Below are positions 51,408 to 60,107 of a DNA stretch of 64,000 bases, piece by piece; the stretch's first letter is position 1, and each line of letters starts with the position of its first letter. The stretch is from NCBI RefSeq assembly GCF_037996645.1, contig NZ_JBBMXV010000001.1:314168-378167 (forward strand). Direction: 5' to 3'. Source of the stretch: Halalkalicoccus tibetensis. GTDB taxonomy: Archaea; Halobacteriota; Halobacteria; Halobacteriales; Halalkalicoccaceae. The notes beneath the pieces were generated by a model, which saw nothing but the letters and a program-made list of their open reading frames with translations, did no database searches and was not told where the DNA came from. The translations under genes and the position numbers were made by a program.

Positions 51408-52664
51408 ATGGTAACCGTCGTTCCGATAGCGATCGCCCTGATCGTCGTACTGGTCGTAGTCGAGCTGCTCTCGAAACGCGCCCTCGAGCGCTACGGAGAA
51501 GGACTGGGCAGCATGCCGACCGTCGTGCTGGAGGAGTTCCCCGGCATCAGCCCCGGACTACTGGAGAAGTATACAAGCTTCGACCCCGAACTCGGATGGG
51601 TGCCCCAGCCGAACCAGCAGAAGCAGAAGGACACCGGCGACCACCTCCCCGGCGAGGAGGTCGAGAGCGTCGTCACCTACTCGACCGACGAGTACGGCAG
51701 TCGGGTCTGTCCCGCCGCCGACCGCGATTCGGGCCGCGGCGCGGTCTCGACCTACGGCGACTCGTACTGCTTCTGCCGGGAGGTCGACGACGACGAGACC
51801 TTCCAGAACCATCTGGCCGAGGAGATCGACTCCCACGTCGGCAACTACGGCGGCGGGAACTACGGGCTCGACCAGGCGCTCCTGCGGATGAAACGCCAGT
51901 ATCCCGAGGACCCGACCGATCACGTCTGCGTGGTCGTCACCGCCTCCTCGATCGCCCGGATCCTGAGCGTCTGGAAGCACTACCAGGAGTTCGGGAACGT
52001 GCTGGCCGTGAAACCGCGCTACGAGCTGAACGACGGCGAGCTCGAGCTGGTCGAGAGCCCCGTCGACGAGAAGGAGGACCTGCTCGATCTGGAGTCGCGC
52101 GCACCCTTCCTGCGGACCCACGACCACCACTACGAGAACTGGTTCAAGCCCCACCTCGCGAGCTTTCCCTACGCCACCGACTTCCTCACCAGCGCCGACC
52201 AGATCAAGTACGCCCTCTATGGGGTCGGGATCGACCTCGAGAGCGAGTACGACGTCTCGGTACCGGGGATCGACTTCGGGGCCCGGCAGGCGGCGACGAA
52301 CCTGCGGCTCGAACGGTCCCGCGTGAAGTACCACGAGCGGCTGTTCGACGAGAAGGAGGACCTGCTCGACGCGCTGATCGGCGAGTTCGTTTCGTACGCC
52401 GAGGAACACGACTTCACGCCGACGTTCGTGATGGTCCAACAGCTCCGGTATGCGACCTACGAGGCCGAACACGGCCCGATCTACGGCGACCTCATGGATC
52501 GGCTCGACGAGCGCTACCCCGAACTGGAGACGATCGACATGGCCGAGCATCTCTCGGGGGACCCCGAATCGCTGTACGTCCAGCGCGGCGAGGGCGGCCA
52601 CTACAGCCCCGAGACCAACGCGCGGATCGCCGAGGTGTTGGCCGAGGAGGTCGTGACCGACTGA
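51408..52664 (+). CDS. Membrane-anchored SGNH/GDSL-type hydrolase
   Basis: A 418-residue protein. One N-terminal helix (PIAIALIVVLVVVELL) anchors it. The SGNH domain has block I with the nucleophilic Ser in TYGDSYCFCREVDDDETF (about 115-132), an Asn/Gly block GNYGGGNYGLDQ, and a C-terminal GGHYSPETNARIAEVL with the catalytic His at about 398. The acid three residues before this His is Glu, not the usual Asp. The substrate is probably an ester on an extracellular sugar or lipid, but this is inferred. It converges on the M14 gene with a four-base gap. Confidence 0.82.
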   Translation: MVTVVPIAIALIVVLVVVELLSKRALERYGEGLGSMPTVVLEEFPGISPGLLEKYTSFDPELGWVPQPNQQKQKDTGDHLPGEEVESVVTYSTDEYGSRVCPAADRDSGRGAVSTYGDSYCFCREVDDDETFQNHLAEEIDSHVGNYGGGNYGLDQALLRMKRQYPEDPTDHVCVVVTASSIARILSVWKHYQEFGNVLAVKPRYELNDGELELVESPVDEKEDLLDLESRAPFLRTHDHHYENWFKPHLASFPYATDFLTSADQIKYALYGVGIDLESEYDVSVPGIDFGARQAATNLRLERSRVKYHERLFDEKEDLLDALIGEFVSYAEEHDFTPTFVMVQQLRYATYEAEHGPIYGDLMDRLDERYPELETIDMAEHLSGDPESLYVQRGEGGHYSPETNARIAEVLAEEVVTD

Positions 52665-52668
52665 CTCC

Positions 52669-55446
52669 CTATTCGCTTGCCGACAGGGCGGCCCGCTCGT
52701 CGCCGGCCGATTCCGGCGTTTCCTCGCCGTCGACCGTTCTGTGCTGATCGTAGCCGAGCGCGTTCAGCAGGACCGTCTGGCCCGCATAGGACAGACAGTA
52801 GTCGAGCAGCCCGAACGGGTGGAGGTACCGCTGGTTCGCCGGCGGCAACAGCCCGCCGATGACGTGGATCGACCCGTCGATCGAACCGGCGGCCACGCGG
52901 GGGTAGCCCTCCTCGTCCTCGCCCAGCCAGCCCGCGACGGTCCCGCCGGCGGCCTCGAACTCGTCGGCATCGATCACGGTCGTCGGGGCGGTCCCCGCGT
53001 CGGTCACCGGATAGCCGAGCGGCGCGGGCTTCCAGAGCTCCGCCTCGATCCCCCGCACGCCATCGAGCAGTGGGTGGTCCTCTTTCGACGCGAGATGTGA
53101 GACCGTTTCCGTGACCTCGCCGATCGCCTCGGCGTCGATTCCGGCGTCCATCACCCCCGCCAGTCGTACCCCGTCATCGGTCAGGACGAGGTCTCCGCCC
53201 GCCTCGGTGTACGCGTCGAGTGCCTCGGCGTATATCGGGCGGTCGGCCCCGTCGTCGTGGATGACGACGACGTTCCCGTAGGCCGGCTTCCCGTCCTCGA
53301 GCAGCACACCCTCACAGACCTCCTCGACAGTGACTGGTTCGAACCCGCCGTCCTCGATGTACGCGTCGTGGTCCTCGAAGAAGGCGAGCGGCGAGACGTC
53401 GTACTCGCGCTGCTCGTAGCCGAGCACGTCCGCCGGATCCGGGCTCGCGACCCCCTCTGCCTCCCCCGAGACGGCGAGCGTCCAGAGGCTCACCGCGCTC
53501 TCCCCGTCGAGGCCCTCGACCTCGATCGTCCACTCGCCGGGGGCCGGTTCACAGAGGAACTGCTCGGTCTCGTCGTGCTCCATGCAGGCACAGCCGACGG
53601 TGTCGCCGTGGCCCGACAGCTCGTCGGTCTCGACGACGGCCTCCCCGTCGGGATCGCGGATCGTCACGCGAACGGAACCGAACTCCGGGCGGATGTGGAC
53701 GTCGAGGCTGTTCGTCCCCGTCGGGACCTCGATCGTGACAGTCTCGCTCTCCCCGTCCTCGACGGTCACGTCGGTTTTGCTCGACTCGGTCTCGGCCTGC
53801 GTGAACGCGAGCTCCTCGGAGCTGCGCTCGACCGCGTCGCTCGTGACGTAGGCGGTCGTCGTCCCGCCGGCATCGATCGTCGCCTCGACCCCCTGGGCGA
53901 GGATCGTCGCGATCTCGACCATCGAGACCTGGTAGGCCGTGGCCTGGACGTCGACTGTCTCGGGGACGAACCGTTTCTCCATGGGCTCCTGGCTGTTCGA
54001 CCAGGCCATCTCGGGGGCGATCGTTCGCGCGCCGAGCCCGCCCGCTTCCTCGGGCTGGCCGGCCCAACAGAGCAGCGCGCCCCCGACCTGATACGAGAGC
54101 GTATCGTGGATCGACCCCCACTCGAACAACCCCTCGTCGTTCAGCTGTGGAGGTAGCCAGTCGTCCCCGAGGTCGAGGGGCTCGCGCAACTGGTCCGCGT
54201 ACTGCCGTTCCGCGGACGCGAGGATCGCGTCCTCGATGTCGTCGCGCGAGCCCAGCGCGTCGATCATCCCCCGATCGATCCGACGGTTGACCTCGTCGAG
54301 GGCGTGCTGGTCGGTCAGATCGAAGTCGCCGTTGGCGATCAGGCTGAGGACGAAGTGATCCGCCCACTGCATCCCGTGGTAGTCGGCGACGTACTCGATG
54401 TCGTCGTAGCCCCTGAGATGCGAGACGACCGACGTCGCATCCGGGACCCGCTCCTCGGTCTCGGACGGCGCGCCGTCGGGCTTGCCGGGGAAGTTGATCG
54501 GATCGATCCAGCCCAGGCTCGGGTACTGGCGGTTCGAGTCGAGGTGGAACGAGCCCTCCCAGGGCTCCTCGACGTCGGCCTCGTCGACGCCGCGCTGGAG
54601 CGCCGGCGTCCCCCGCTGGAAGTCGTCGAAGCGGCTCGCGAACTCCGGCTTGCGCGAGACCCAGCCGTCGGGGTTGGCCGTCACGAACACCAGCGCGACC
54701 TCCTCCAACAGGTCGTCGACCTCGGGACGTTCGCCCCGAAGGACCTCCTCGATCAGCCGGACGCCCGCCTCGACGCCCGCGCGCTCGTCGCCGTGGATCC
54801 CGATCGTGAACACGGCCTTGGGCTTGTCCGCGAACGACTCGCCGTGATCGTTCGTCAGCTCGGCCACCCAGACGTCCTGGGGGTCCTGCTCGCCCGACAG
54901 CAGGTTCTCGTGGCCGTGGGTTTCGCCGATCGGGGAGAACGCGAGCCGGTCGGGGTGCTCCTCGGCGAGGTGGGTCAGACCGGCGACCGTCTCCCGATAG
55001 CCGACGTACTCGACGCTCTCTTCGGGCGGGTGGAACACCCGTCCCGGGTACGAGTCGAGCTTCCAGAACGGGTTCGACCCCGGCGAGAACTCGAGGCGCT
55101 CGACGCCCTCGACTGCGAGGACCTCCTCGACCTCCGCGGTCGTGAGTCGGGCGTACGCCGCCGGCCCCGGGTCGGTCGTCGTCTCGATCGCCCACCCGGA
55201 GACGTCGTCGGTGGCACCCTCCGCCAGCCGGATCAGCGTCGCCGCCTCGTAGTCGTCGTCGGTGTGGTTGATGACGAACGCGTAGCGATCGGTCAGCCGG
55301 TCGTCCTCGAGCTCCGCCGTTGCCATCCCGGGCAGCGCAAGCGCCCCCGCCATCGCCGCCGAGAGCGCGAGGAACTCGCGTCGATCGACCGTTCCGTCGC
55401 CGAACCGCGACCCCTCTCCGTTCGGACTCCGTCGTTGTTCACTCAT
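52669..55446 (-). CDS. Tat-secreted M14 zinc carboxypeptidase with C-terminal domains
   Basis: A 925-residue secreted peptidase. The N-terminus has a twin-arginine signal (DRREFLALSAAMAGALALPG at 21-40). The M14 domain has the zinc motif HGDERAGVEAG near 218 (HxxE), a second His in the region ADYHGMQWADHF and a substrate-binding area around LDSNRQYPSLGW. After about residue 515 there is a beta-rich PPC-like domain (EDGESETVTIEVPTG) and a ThuA-like module (VVIHDDGADRPIYAEALDAY). It likely trims proteins or peptides outside the cell. A TATA-like element sits at 55475-55485. Confidence 0.9.
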   Translation of the reverse strand: MSEQRRSPNGEGSRFGDGTVDRREFLALSAAMAGALALPGMATAELEDDRLTDRYAFVINHTDDDYEAATLIRLAEGATDDVSGWAIETTTDPGPAAYARLTTAEVEEVLAVEGVERLEFSPGSNPFWKLDSYPGRVFHPPEESVEYVGYRETVAGLTHLAEEHPDRLAFSPIGETHGHENLLSGEQDPQDVWVAELTNDHGESFADKPKAVFTIGIHGDERAGVEAGVRLIEEVLRGERPEVDDLLEEVALVFVTANPDGWVSRKPEFASRFDDFQRGTPALQRGVDEADVEEPWEGSFHLDSNRQYPSLGWIDPINFPGKPDGAPSETEERVPDATSVVSHLRGYDDIEYVADYHGMQWADHFVLSLIANGDFDLTDQHALDEVNRRIDRGMIDALGSRDDIEDAILASAERQYADQLREPLDLGDDWLPPQLNDEGLFEWGSIHDTLSYQVGGALLCWAGQPEEAGGLGARTIAPEMAWSNSQEPMEKRFVPETVDVQATAYQVSMVEIATILAQGVEATIDAGGTTTAYVTSDAVERSSEELAFTQAETESSKTDVTVEDGESETVTIEVPTGTNSLDVHIRPEFGSVRVTIRDPDGEAVVETDELSGHGDTVGCACMEHDETEQFLCEPAPGEWTIEVEGLDGESAVSLWTLAVSGEAEGVASPDPADVLGYEQREYDVSPLAFFEDHDAYIEDGGFEPVTVEEVCEGVLLEDGKPAYGNVVVIHDDGADRPIYAEALDAYTEAGGDLVLTDDGVRLAGVMDAGIDAEAIGEVTETVSHLASKEDHPLLDGVRGIEAELWKPAPLGYPVTDAGTAPTTVIDADEFEAAGGTVAGWLGEDEEGYPRVAAGSIDGSIHVIGGLLPPANQRYLHPFGLLDYCLSYAGQTVLLNALGYDQHRTVDGEETPESAGDERAALSASE

Positions 55447-55536
55447 GTCGCGTCAACGGTTGTCCTATTTCGGTTCGAAGTATAATTAGCTACGGAAGTA
55501 TTAACATAGAGCGATATCCGCCACGACGGTATTCGT

Positions 55537-55564
55537 CCTCGCCGCTCGCTAGCGAGCGGCGAGG
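55537..55564. repeat. Perfect 28-base palindrome
   Basis: CCTCGCCGCTCGCT is directly followed by its reverse complement with no loop. It lies between the amidohydrolase 3' end (55603) and the M14 gene start (55446), both on the minus strand. It could be an intrinsic hairpin ending the amidohydrolase transcript or a protein-binding operator. Confidence 0.8.
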
Positions 55565-55602
55565 GAGGGATCGAACGCCGTTTCCCGACACGACACGGCG
55601 GG

Positions 55603-56769
55603 TCAGGGAAGCGAGCCGGCGACGACCTCGCCGCCCTTGAGGACCGCCGTAGGTTCGTGGAGCAGCGAGACGTCCTCTAACGGGTCGCCCTCGACCACGA
55701 GCAGGTCGGCGTAGTTCCCCGGTTCGAGGACGCCGACGTCGAGGCCGACCACCTCGGCCGCGCTCGCGGTCATCGCCTCGATCGCCTCCGCCGGGCTCAT
55801 CCCGTGTTCGACCATGAAGGAGATCTCCGTGCTGTTCGTTCCGTGGTAGTTGAAGGGGGTGCCCGCGTCCGTGCCGCCCGCGATGTTCACGCCCGCCTCG
55901 TAGGCCTGTCTGAACGACTCGATATGCCGTTCGTAGACGCTCCCGGTCTTGCGTGAGCTCTCCTCGGTCGCCTGTTCTGTGTTGCGCGCGATCCGGTAGG
56001 GCGCCGAGAGGGTCGGAACGAGCGTCACGTCGTTCGTGAGCAGCAGGTCGATCGCCTCCTCGTCGATGAAGGTGCCGTGTTCGACGGTGTCGACGCCCGC
56101 CGCGGCGGCGGCCTTGATCCCCTCGGCACCGTGGGCGTGGGTCGCCGCATGGACGCCCCGGCGGTGGGCCTCGTCGATCAGTGCTTCCAGCTCCTCGTGG
56201 GTGAACGCGAGCGTCTCGGGGTCGGTGCCCGGCGTCGTCACCCCGCCGGTCGCCATGAACTTGATGAATCCCGCACCGCGCTTGACCTGTTCGCGAACGG
56301 CCGTGCGACACTCCGTGGGTCCGTCGACCTCCCGGCCGAGGTGGTGGCCGTGGCCGCCGGTGATCGTGATCGACCGACAGTTCGTGAGCGTCCGCGGACC
56401 GGGTATGTCACCGCGATCGATCGCCCGCTTCACCACGACGTCGAGGTCGCGCGCACCCATCGCGCGCACGCTCGTCACGCCCGATTCGAGGGTCGTCCTG
56501 GCGTTTTTGACCTCGGTCAGCGTCAGTTCGGCGTCGCTCTGCCCGACGACGTCCTCGACGGTCGCCTGGCCAGACAGCGAGAAGTGGATGTGGGCATCGA
56601 CCAGTCCCGGGAGGAGGGTGTGGTCCGACAGCGATACCGTCCGCTCGTCGCCCTGTGGTTCGGCATCGCCGACCGCTTCGATCAGCCCCGACTCGGGGTC
56701 GAAGCGGATCGCTCCGTCCGTCGTTAGCTCCTCGCGCCCGTCGAACAGGCGCGCGTCCCGCAGAATCAT
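55603..56769 (-). CDS. Amidohydrolase-family protein (Xaa-Pro dipeptidase/imidazolonepropionase-like)
   Basis: A 388-residue metal-dependent amidohydrolase: GLVDAHIHFSLSG for the HxH metal pair, then MATGGVTTPGTD, the region ATHAHGAEGIKAAAAAGVD, EHGTFIDEEA and the Asp ligand in GGTDAGTPFNYHG. It resembles the prolidase/aryldialkylphosphatase-like group that acts on dipeptides or lactams. The physiological substrate is unknown. It precedes the M14 peptidase gene on the same strand, which may point to peptide use. Confidence 0.87.
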   Translation of the reverse strand: MILRDARLFDGREELTTDGAIRFDPESGLIEAVGDAEPQGDERTVSLSDHTLLPGLVDAHIHFSLSGQATVEDVVGQSDAELTLTEVKNARTTLESGVTSVRAMGARDLDVVVKRAIDRGDIPGPRTLTNCRSITITGGHGHHLGREVDGPTECRTAVREQVKRGAGFIKFMATGGVTTPGTDPETLAFTHEELEALIDEAHRRGVHAATHAHGAEGIKAAAAAGVDTVEHGTFIDEEAIDLLLTNDVTLVPTLSAPYRIARNTEQATEESSRKTGSVYERHIESFRQAYEAGVNIAGGTDAGTPFNYHGTNSTEISFMVEHGMSPAEAIEAMTASAAEVVGLDVGVLEPGNYADLLVVEGDPLEDVSLLHEPTAVLKGGEVVAGSLP

Positions 56770-56818
56770 TACCGGAGTTTATCCGCCGGGGTGCTTGAAT
56801 GGCACGAACTCGGTCGGC

Positions 56819-57205
56819 TCACCTGCGCCCGTCGCGGAGGTCGGCGCCGCTCACCTCGTCGCCACACCACTCACAGAACCCGATGTCCATCCCCTGGGTT
56901 CGATAACACCGGGAACAGCGCCGTTCGCTATCGATATCACCGACGAGGTTCTGTCGGTACGCGACCATGTACGCGTCGAGCGCGCTCAACCAGACGAGCA
57001 CGAACAGCGGGACCGCCTGGAACGACGCGCCCACGAGCACGGACGGGCTCTCGACCCCCGGAGCGAGCACCACCGCCGCGGCCGCGACGAGCAGCAGCCA
57101 GCCGGCCGCACGGCGCCACCGCCGGAGGTAGAGGTGACCGAGCCCCGTCACCGGAAACGCGAGCGCGGCCGCGAGCCACGGCCGCTTCCGGGATGAGATG
57201 TCCAT
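56819..57205 (-). CDS. Membrane protein with C-terminal zinc ribbon (DUF7575-like)
   Basis: A 128-residue protein: a basic start MDISSRKRPW, two or three helices (ALAFPVTGLGHLYL, WLLLVAAAAVVLA, FVLVWLSALDAYMVA) and a C-terminal zinc ribbon with CSRCYRTQGMDIGFCEWCGDE. The membrane part GLGHLYLRRWRRA is typical of a family of short haloarchaeal membrane proteins with a TM2-like fold. Function unknown. The AUG at 57205 leaves a basic N-terminus before the first helix. Confidence 0.8.
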   Translation of the reverse strand: MDISSRKRPWLAAALAFPVTGLGHLYLRRWRRAAGWLLLVAAAAVVLAPGVESPSVLVGASFQAVPLFVLVWLSALDAYMVAYRQNLVGDIDSERRCSRCYRTQGMDIGFCEWCGDEVSGADLRDGRR

Positions 57206-57487
57206 GTTTTGAAACGACGCGACAAGCCGTATTGAGTATTGTGGGCGAAACCACCGGTTAGGTCTGTGTTGCCAACTCACACGAACCGCGAGGGAGGGGT
57301 CGAACGCTTGCGGCGACATCGAACGCATCGAGGTCACCGATCCCTGGGTCGGCGCTCGGGATCACGGCGGGTTCCGCCGCTCCGGGAACCGCCGGCCGCT
57401 CGCTCGGCAGTTCTATCGGCGGGTCCCTGCAGGCACCGGTCGTCTTCGGGGCTGATCGCTGATTCCATATCGCCACGAATGGTTTAT
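57206..57487. other. Intergenic region
   Basis: 282 bases between two genes on the minus strand. It has some AT-rich stretches near both ends (57225-57245 and 57465-57487), consistent with promoters, but no convincing gene, tRNA or strong hairpin. Confidence 0.45.
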
Positions 57488-57964
57488 CTACAGCTCGCGC
57501 GCGATCATCTCGCCCCAGGGCTCGAAGCCGTGGCGGTCGTAGAAGGCCCGTGCCCGGGCGTTCTCGGGGTCAACGTCGAGGACGAGCCGATCGAGGGGAA
57601 GGTCCTGATCGCGCGCGAGCTCGCAGGCGGCCCCGATCAGGTCGTCGGCGAGCCCGGTGCCGCGGTGGGCGGGGGCGACGTAGAGCTCGTTTACCACCGC
57701 GGCGTCCCAGATCATCGCCATCTCCTCGGGCAGGACGAAGACGTAGCCCGCGTCGCCAGCGAGGGTTACACAGCGGGGGTCGCTTTCGACGCAGCGTTCG
57801 ACCCAATCGAGATACCGCTCGCGGTAGCCGTCCGTGAGCTTCGCCTCGTAGCGGGCCTCCTTGGCCTCGCCGCCGGTCCCGGTCCCGAGCCCGCGTTCGA
57901 AGGCCGCCTTGAGCTTCCAGAGGTCCTCCCGGTCCGTTTCGGGGTCGTACGGTCGGTGATCCAT
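57488..57964 (-). CDS. GNAT-family acetyltransferase
   Basis: A 158-residue GNAT protein with the acetyl-CoA loop VAPAHRGTGLADDLIGAA near 107-124 and the later NARARAFYDRHGFEPWGEM. The N-terminus MDHRPYDPETDREDL is the natural start at 57964. The substrate (small amine or protein N-terminus) is not determinable. It is divergent from the XRE-type regulator by 49 bases. Confidence 0.85.
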   Translation of the reverse strand: MDHRPYDPETDREDLWKLKAAFERGLGTGTGGEAKEARYEAKLTDGYRERYLDWVERCVESDPRCVTLAGDAGYVFVLPEEMAMIWDAAVVNELYVAPAHRGTGLADDLIGAACELARDQDLPLDRLVLDVDPENARARAFYDRHGFEPWGEMIAREL

Positions 57965-58013
57965 ACCCCCGCTCCGTCGGGAACGGGCTTCGGGCTGTCG
58001 TTGACCGACAGCT

Positions 58014-58796
58014 ATGAGTACGGCCCTCGACGATCGTCGAACGAATGACCGAGACGTGTACGGCTCCGAACGGGGCGAGGGACGGATGAGCGGTCGTCCG
58101 GCCCGGGCGGAGCTCGCCGAGAAGGTCGCCGGCGAGATCACCCTCAGCGACGAGCCGGGTGCCACGCTCAGGAAATGGCGCACCGACTTCGACGTCTCCC
58201 AGACCGAGCTCGCCGAGGAGCTGTCGATCTCCTCGTCGGTGATCAGCGACTATGAGAGCGGGCGGCGTGCCAGCCCGGGGATCGGTGTCATCAGGCGGGT
58301 CGTCGTCGCGCTGTTGGATATCGACGAGCGCCGCGGGGGCGACCGGATCCGCCAGTACGCGCGCGTGGTCTCCGCGGGCTTCGAGAGCGACATCGTTCAG
58401 GACCTCCGGGAGTACCCCACGACGATCCCCCTGAACCGGTTCTACGGCGCCATTGGCGCCGACGAGATCGTCTCGGGAACCTCGGACCGGATCAGCGGCC
58501 ACACCGTGATCGACAGCATCCAGGCGATCACCCGGCTCTCGAGCGAGGAGTTCTACCGCCTCTACGGCCAGAGCACGAACCGCGCGCTGGTGTTCACCGG
58601 CGTCACCCGCGGGGAGTCCCCGCTGGTCGCGATGCGGGTCGTCAACCCGACGCCCAACGCGGTCGTCCTCCACGGGCTGGGCCGCGAGGACCTCTGGGAA
58701 CACGCCCCGGACCTGGCTCGGATGGACGGCTTCTCGCTTGCGGTCTGTAACGCGGACCTCGAGGAGACGCTGGATCGGCTCCGGGAACTGCCTTAG
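58014..58796 (+). CDS. XRE-family helix-turn-helix regulator (COG1709 type)
   Basis: A 260-residue protein. An HTH_3 domain sits near residues 50-100 (LRKWRTDFDVSQTELAEELS, then SSSVISDYESGRRASPG), and a C-terminal domain of about 130 residues (YPTTIPLNRFYGAIGADEIV, LSSEEFYRLYGQSTNRALVF) is conserved in archaeal regulators of this type. It may bind a ligand. The AUG at 58014 gives an extra 24 polar residues; homologues often begin nearer the AUG at 58086 (MSGRPARAEL), so the true start is uncertain. It overlaps the convergent acetyltransferase gene by four bases. Confidence 0.85.
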   Translation: MSTALDDRRTNDRDVYGSERGEGRMSGRPARAELAEKVAGEITLSDEPGATLRKWRTDFDVSQTELAEELSISSSVISDYESGRRASPGIGVIRRVVVALLDIDERRGGDRIRQYARVVSAGFESDIVQDLREYPTTIPLNRFYGAIGADEIVSGTSDRISGHTVIDSIQAITRLSSEEFYRLYGQSTNRALVFTGVTRGESPLVAMRVVNPTPNAVVLHGLGREDLWEHAPDLARMDGFSLAVCNADLEETLDRLRELP

Positions 58797-59662
58797 GTCA
58801 CGAGGTAGTACGGGTCCTCGAGGATCAGCGGGGTCAGGGCCTCCCGGAGGTCGCGCGCACGGAACGCGAGCACTCGAAGGCCGTTCAGGTCGTACTCCTC
58901 GAGGACGCCCGCTTGCTCGAGGTCGTTCCGGATCTTCGGCCGGTTCCAGGTGACCGGCATGGTGTACTCGTGTGAAGGGTGTGTGATCTCCTCGTGCACC
59001 CCATCCTCACGGCAGATCACGCCCTCGTAGGCGGCGGTCTCGAGATAGGGAACGTCGAGCCGGCTCTCGAGGTAATGGATCTGCGAGGAGCGCAGCCAGT
59101 CGGTGCCGACGTTCAGATAGCGGGCGTTCTCTCGATCGAGCCGGGCGAAACAGCCGTCCTCGGCCCACGTGTCGGTGTGATCACAGCCCGGGAACCGATA
59201 CGGTCCCTTGACGAGGATCGAGTTGGTGGGGTCGTCGGTGCGGTATTCACAGTCCTCGAGGAACAGCCGCGAGAACGCCCCGAACTTCGGCACCGAGTAG
59301 CGCTTGTGGTAGACCCTTCCGTCGACCGAGCGGAAAGAGGGCGTGAACCCCGGGTTGAGGACCGACTCGAACCGATCGTCGAGCCGCCCCAGGAGAAACG
59401 CGTATGGGTCGCGATCGAACGCGCGCCGTAGGTCCCGCAGACCGACGTGGACGAACACGGTATCGGCGTCGGCGTAAACGTCGAGCACGTCGTCGAACGC
59501 CCGTTCGGACACCTCGCCGACCGTCGGATTGCGCCGCTTGCGGCGGACGACCATCGCCGCGCGGTTACGGAGCGTTCGGCCCCGCTGGTACCTCCCCTCG
59601 GCGATCCGTATCGCCGTTGCGATGCGCGATTTCCCCCGGTGGCTCGCGTTCGGAAGTTCCAT
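58793..59662 (-). CDS. AAC(3)-like N-acetyltransferase
   Basis: A 289-residue protein that follows the aminoglycoside-3-N-acetyltransferase-like pattern: VFVHVGLRDLRRAF near 70, NPGFTPSFRSVDG, SVPKFGAFSRLFLED, RTDDPTNSILVKGPYRFPG, ARYLNVGTDWLRSSQIHYLE with the conserved His and Glu (HYLE) near 210, and DVPYLE. The N-terminal 60 residues are basic. The family acetylates amines on antibiotics or on sugars; in archaea it is often found with surface-polysaccharide genes, but none are next to it. TATA-like AATACATTAT lies 24 bases before the AUG. Confidence 0.65.
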   Translation of the reverse strand: MELPNASHRGKSRIATAIRIAEGRYQRGRTLRNRAAMVVRRKRRNPTVGEVSERAFDDVLDVYADADTVFVHVGLRDLRRAFDRDPYAFLLGRLDDRFESVLNPGFTPSFRSVDGRVYHKRYSVPKFGAFSRLFLEDCEYRTDDPTNSILVKGPYRFPGCDHTDTWAEDGCFARLDRENARYLNVGTDWLRSSQIHYLESRLDVPYLETAAYEGVICREDGVHEEITHPSHEYTMPVTWNRPKIRNDLEQAGVLEEYDLNGLRVLAFRARDLREALTPLILEDPYYLVT

Positions 59663-60107
59663 TCCGGTTCCTCTCCACTGATAATGTATTTCAGACAACT
59701 ATTCAATCTGGCGTATGTCACCACATCGATATGGGGAGACAGGGTTGCGATCGGCGACGAGGACCCGCCGGGACGGCCTGACGCTCGACGTCGTTCGACC
59801 CCCTCATGCACGGCCCCCGCATCGGCTTCCCGCACTTCCGCTCGGGGTGACCCTAGAGTCAGCCACGAGACCCGATACATCGTATAGTACGATACAGATC
59901 CGTCGGCGTCGGGCGTAGGCAGTAGAGGAAGGCGTTGAGTTCGCGGCCCTCCCCAGTCGGGACGGGCGACGGAATCGATCGGCGATCCGGCCATCGTGGA
60001 TCGACGATCCCGACGGTACGGACGTCGACGTTACCGATTTCCTCCATTGGTATCAGTGTTGATACTTTCTGCGTAACGTTTATCGACGATGTCAGTATTT
60101 TGGTATT
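59663..60107. other. Long intergenic region between divergent genes
   Basis: A 445-base gap. It includes a TATA box at 59681-59690 for the minus-strand acetyltransferase and an AT-rich promoter region at 60055-60100 for the transducer (ACGTTTATCG at 60077-60086, about 26 bases before its start). A 62-codon minus-strand open frame at 59859-60047 starts MEEIGNVDVRTVG but resembles no known family and is not called as a gene. The rest looks non-coding or is decayed sequence. Confidence 0.5.

Noticed and set aside
57258-57476. Minus-strand frame of about 72 codons between the zinc-ribbon and GNAT genes
   Set aside because: Proline- and arginine-rich without haloarchaeal acidic bias or a promoter; probably non-coding.
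59859-60047. Minus-strand frame of 62 codons in the gap before the transducer gene
   Set aside because: Starts with AUG but matches no family and its composition is mixed; noted in the gap description but not called as a gene.
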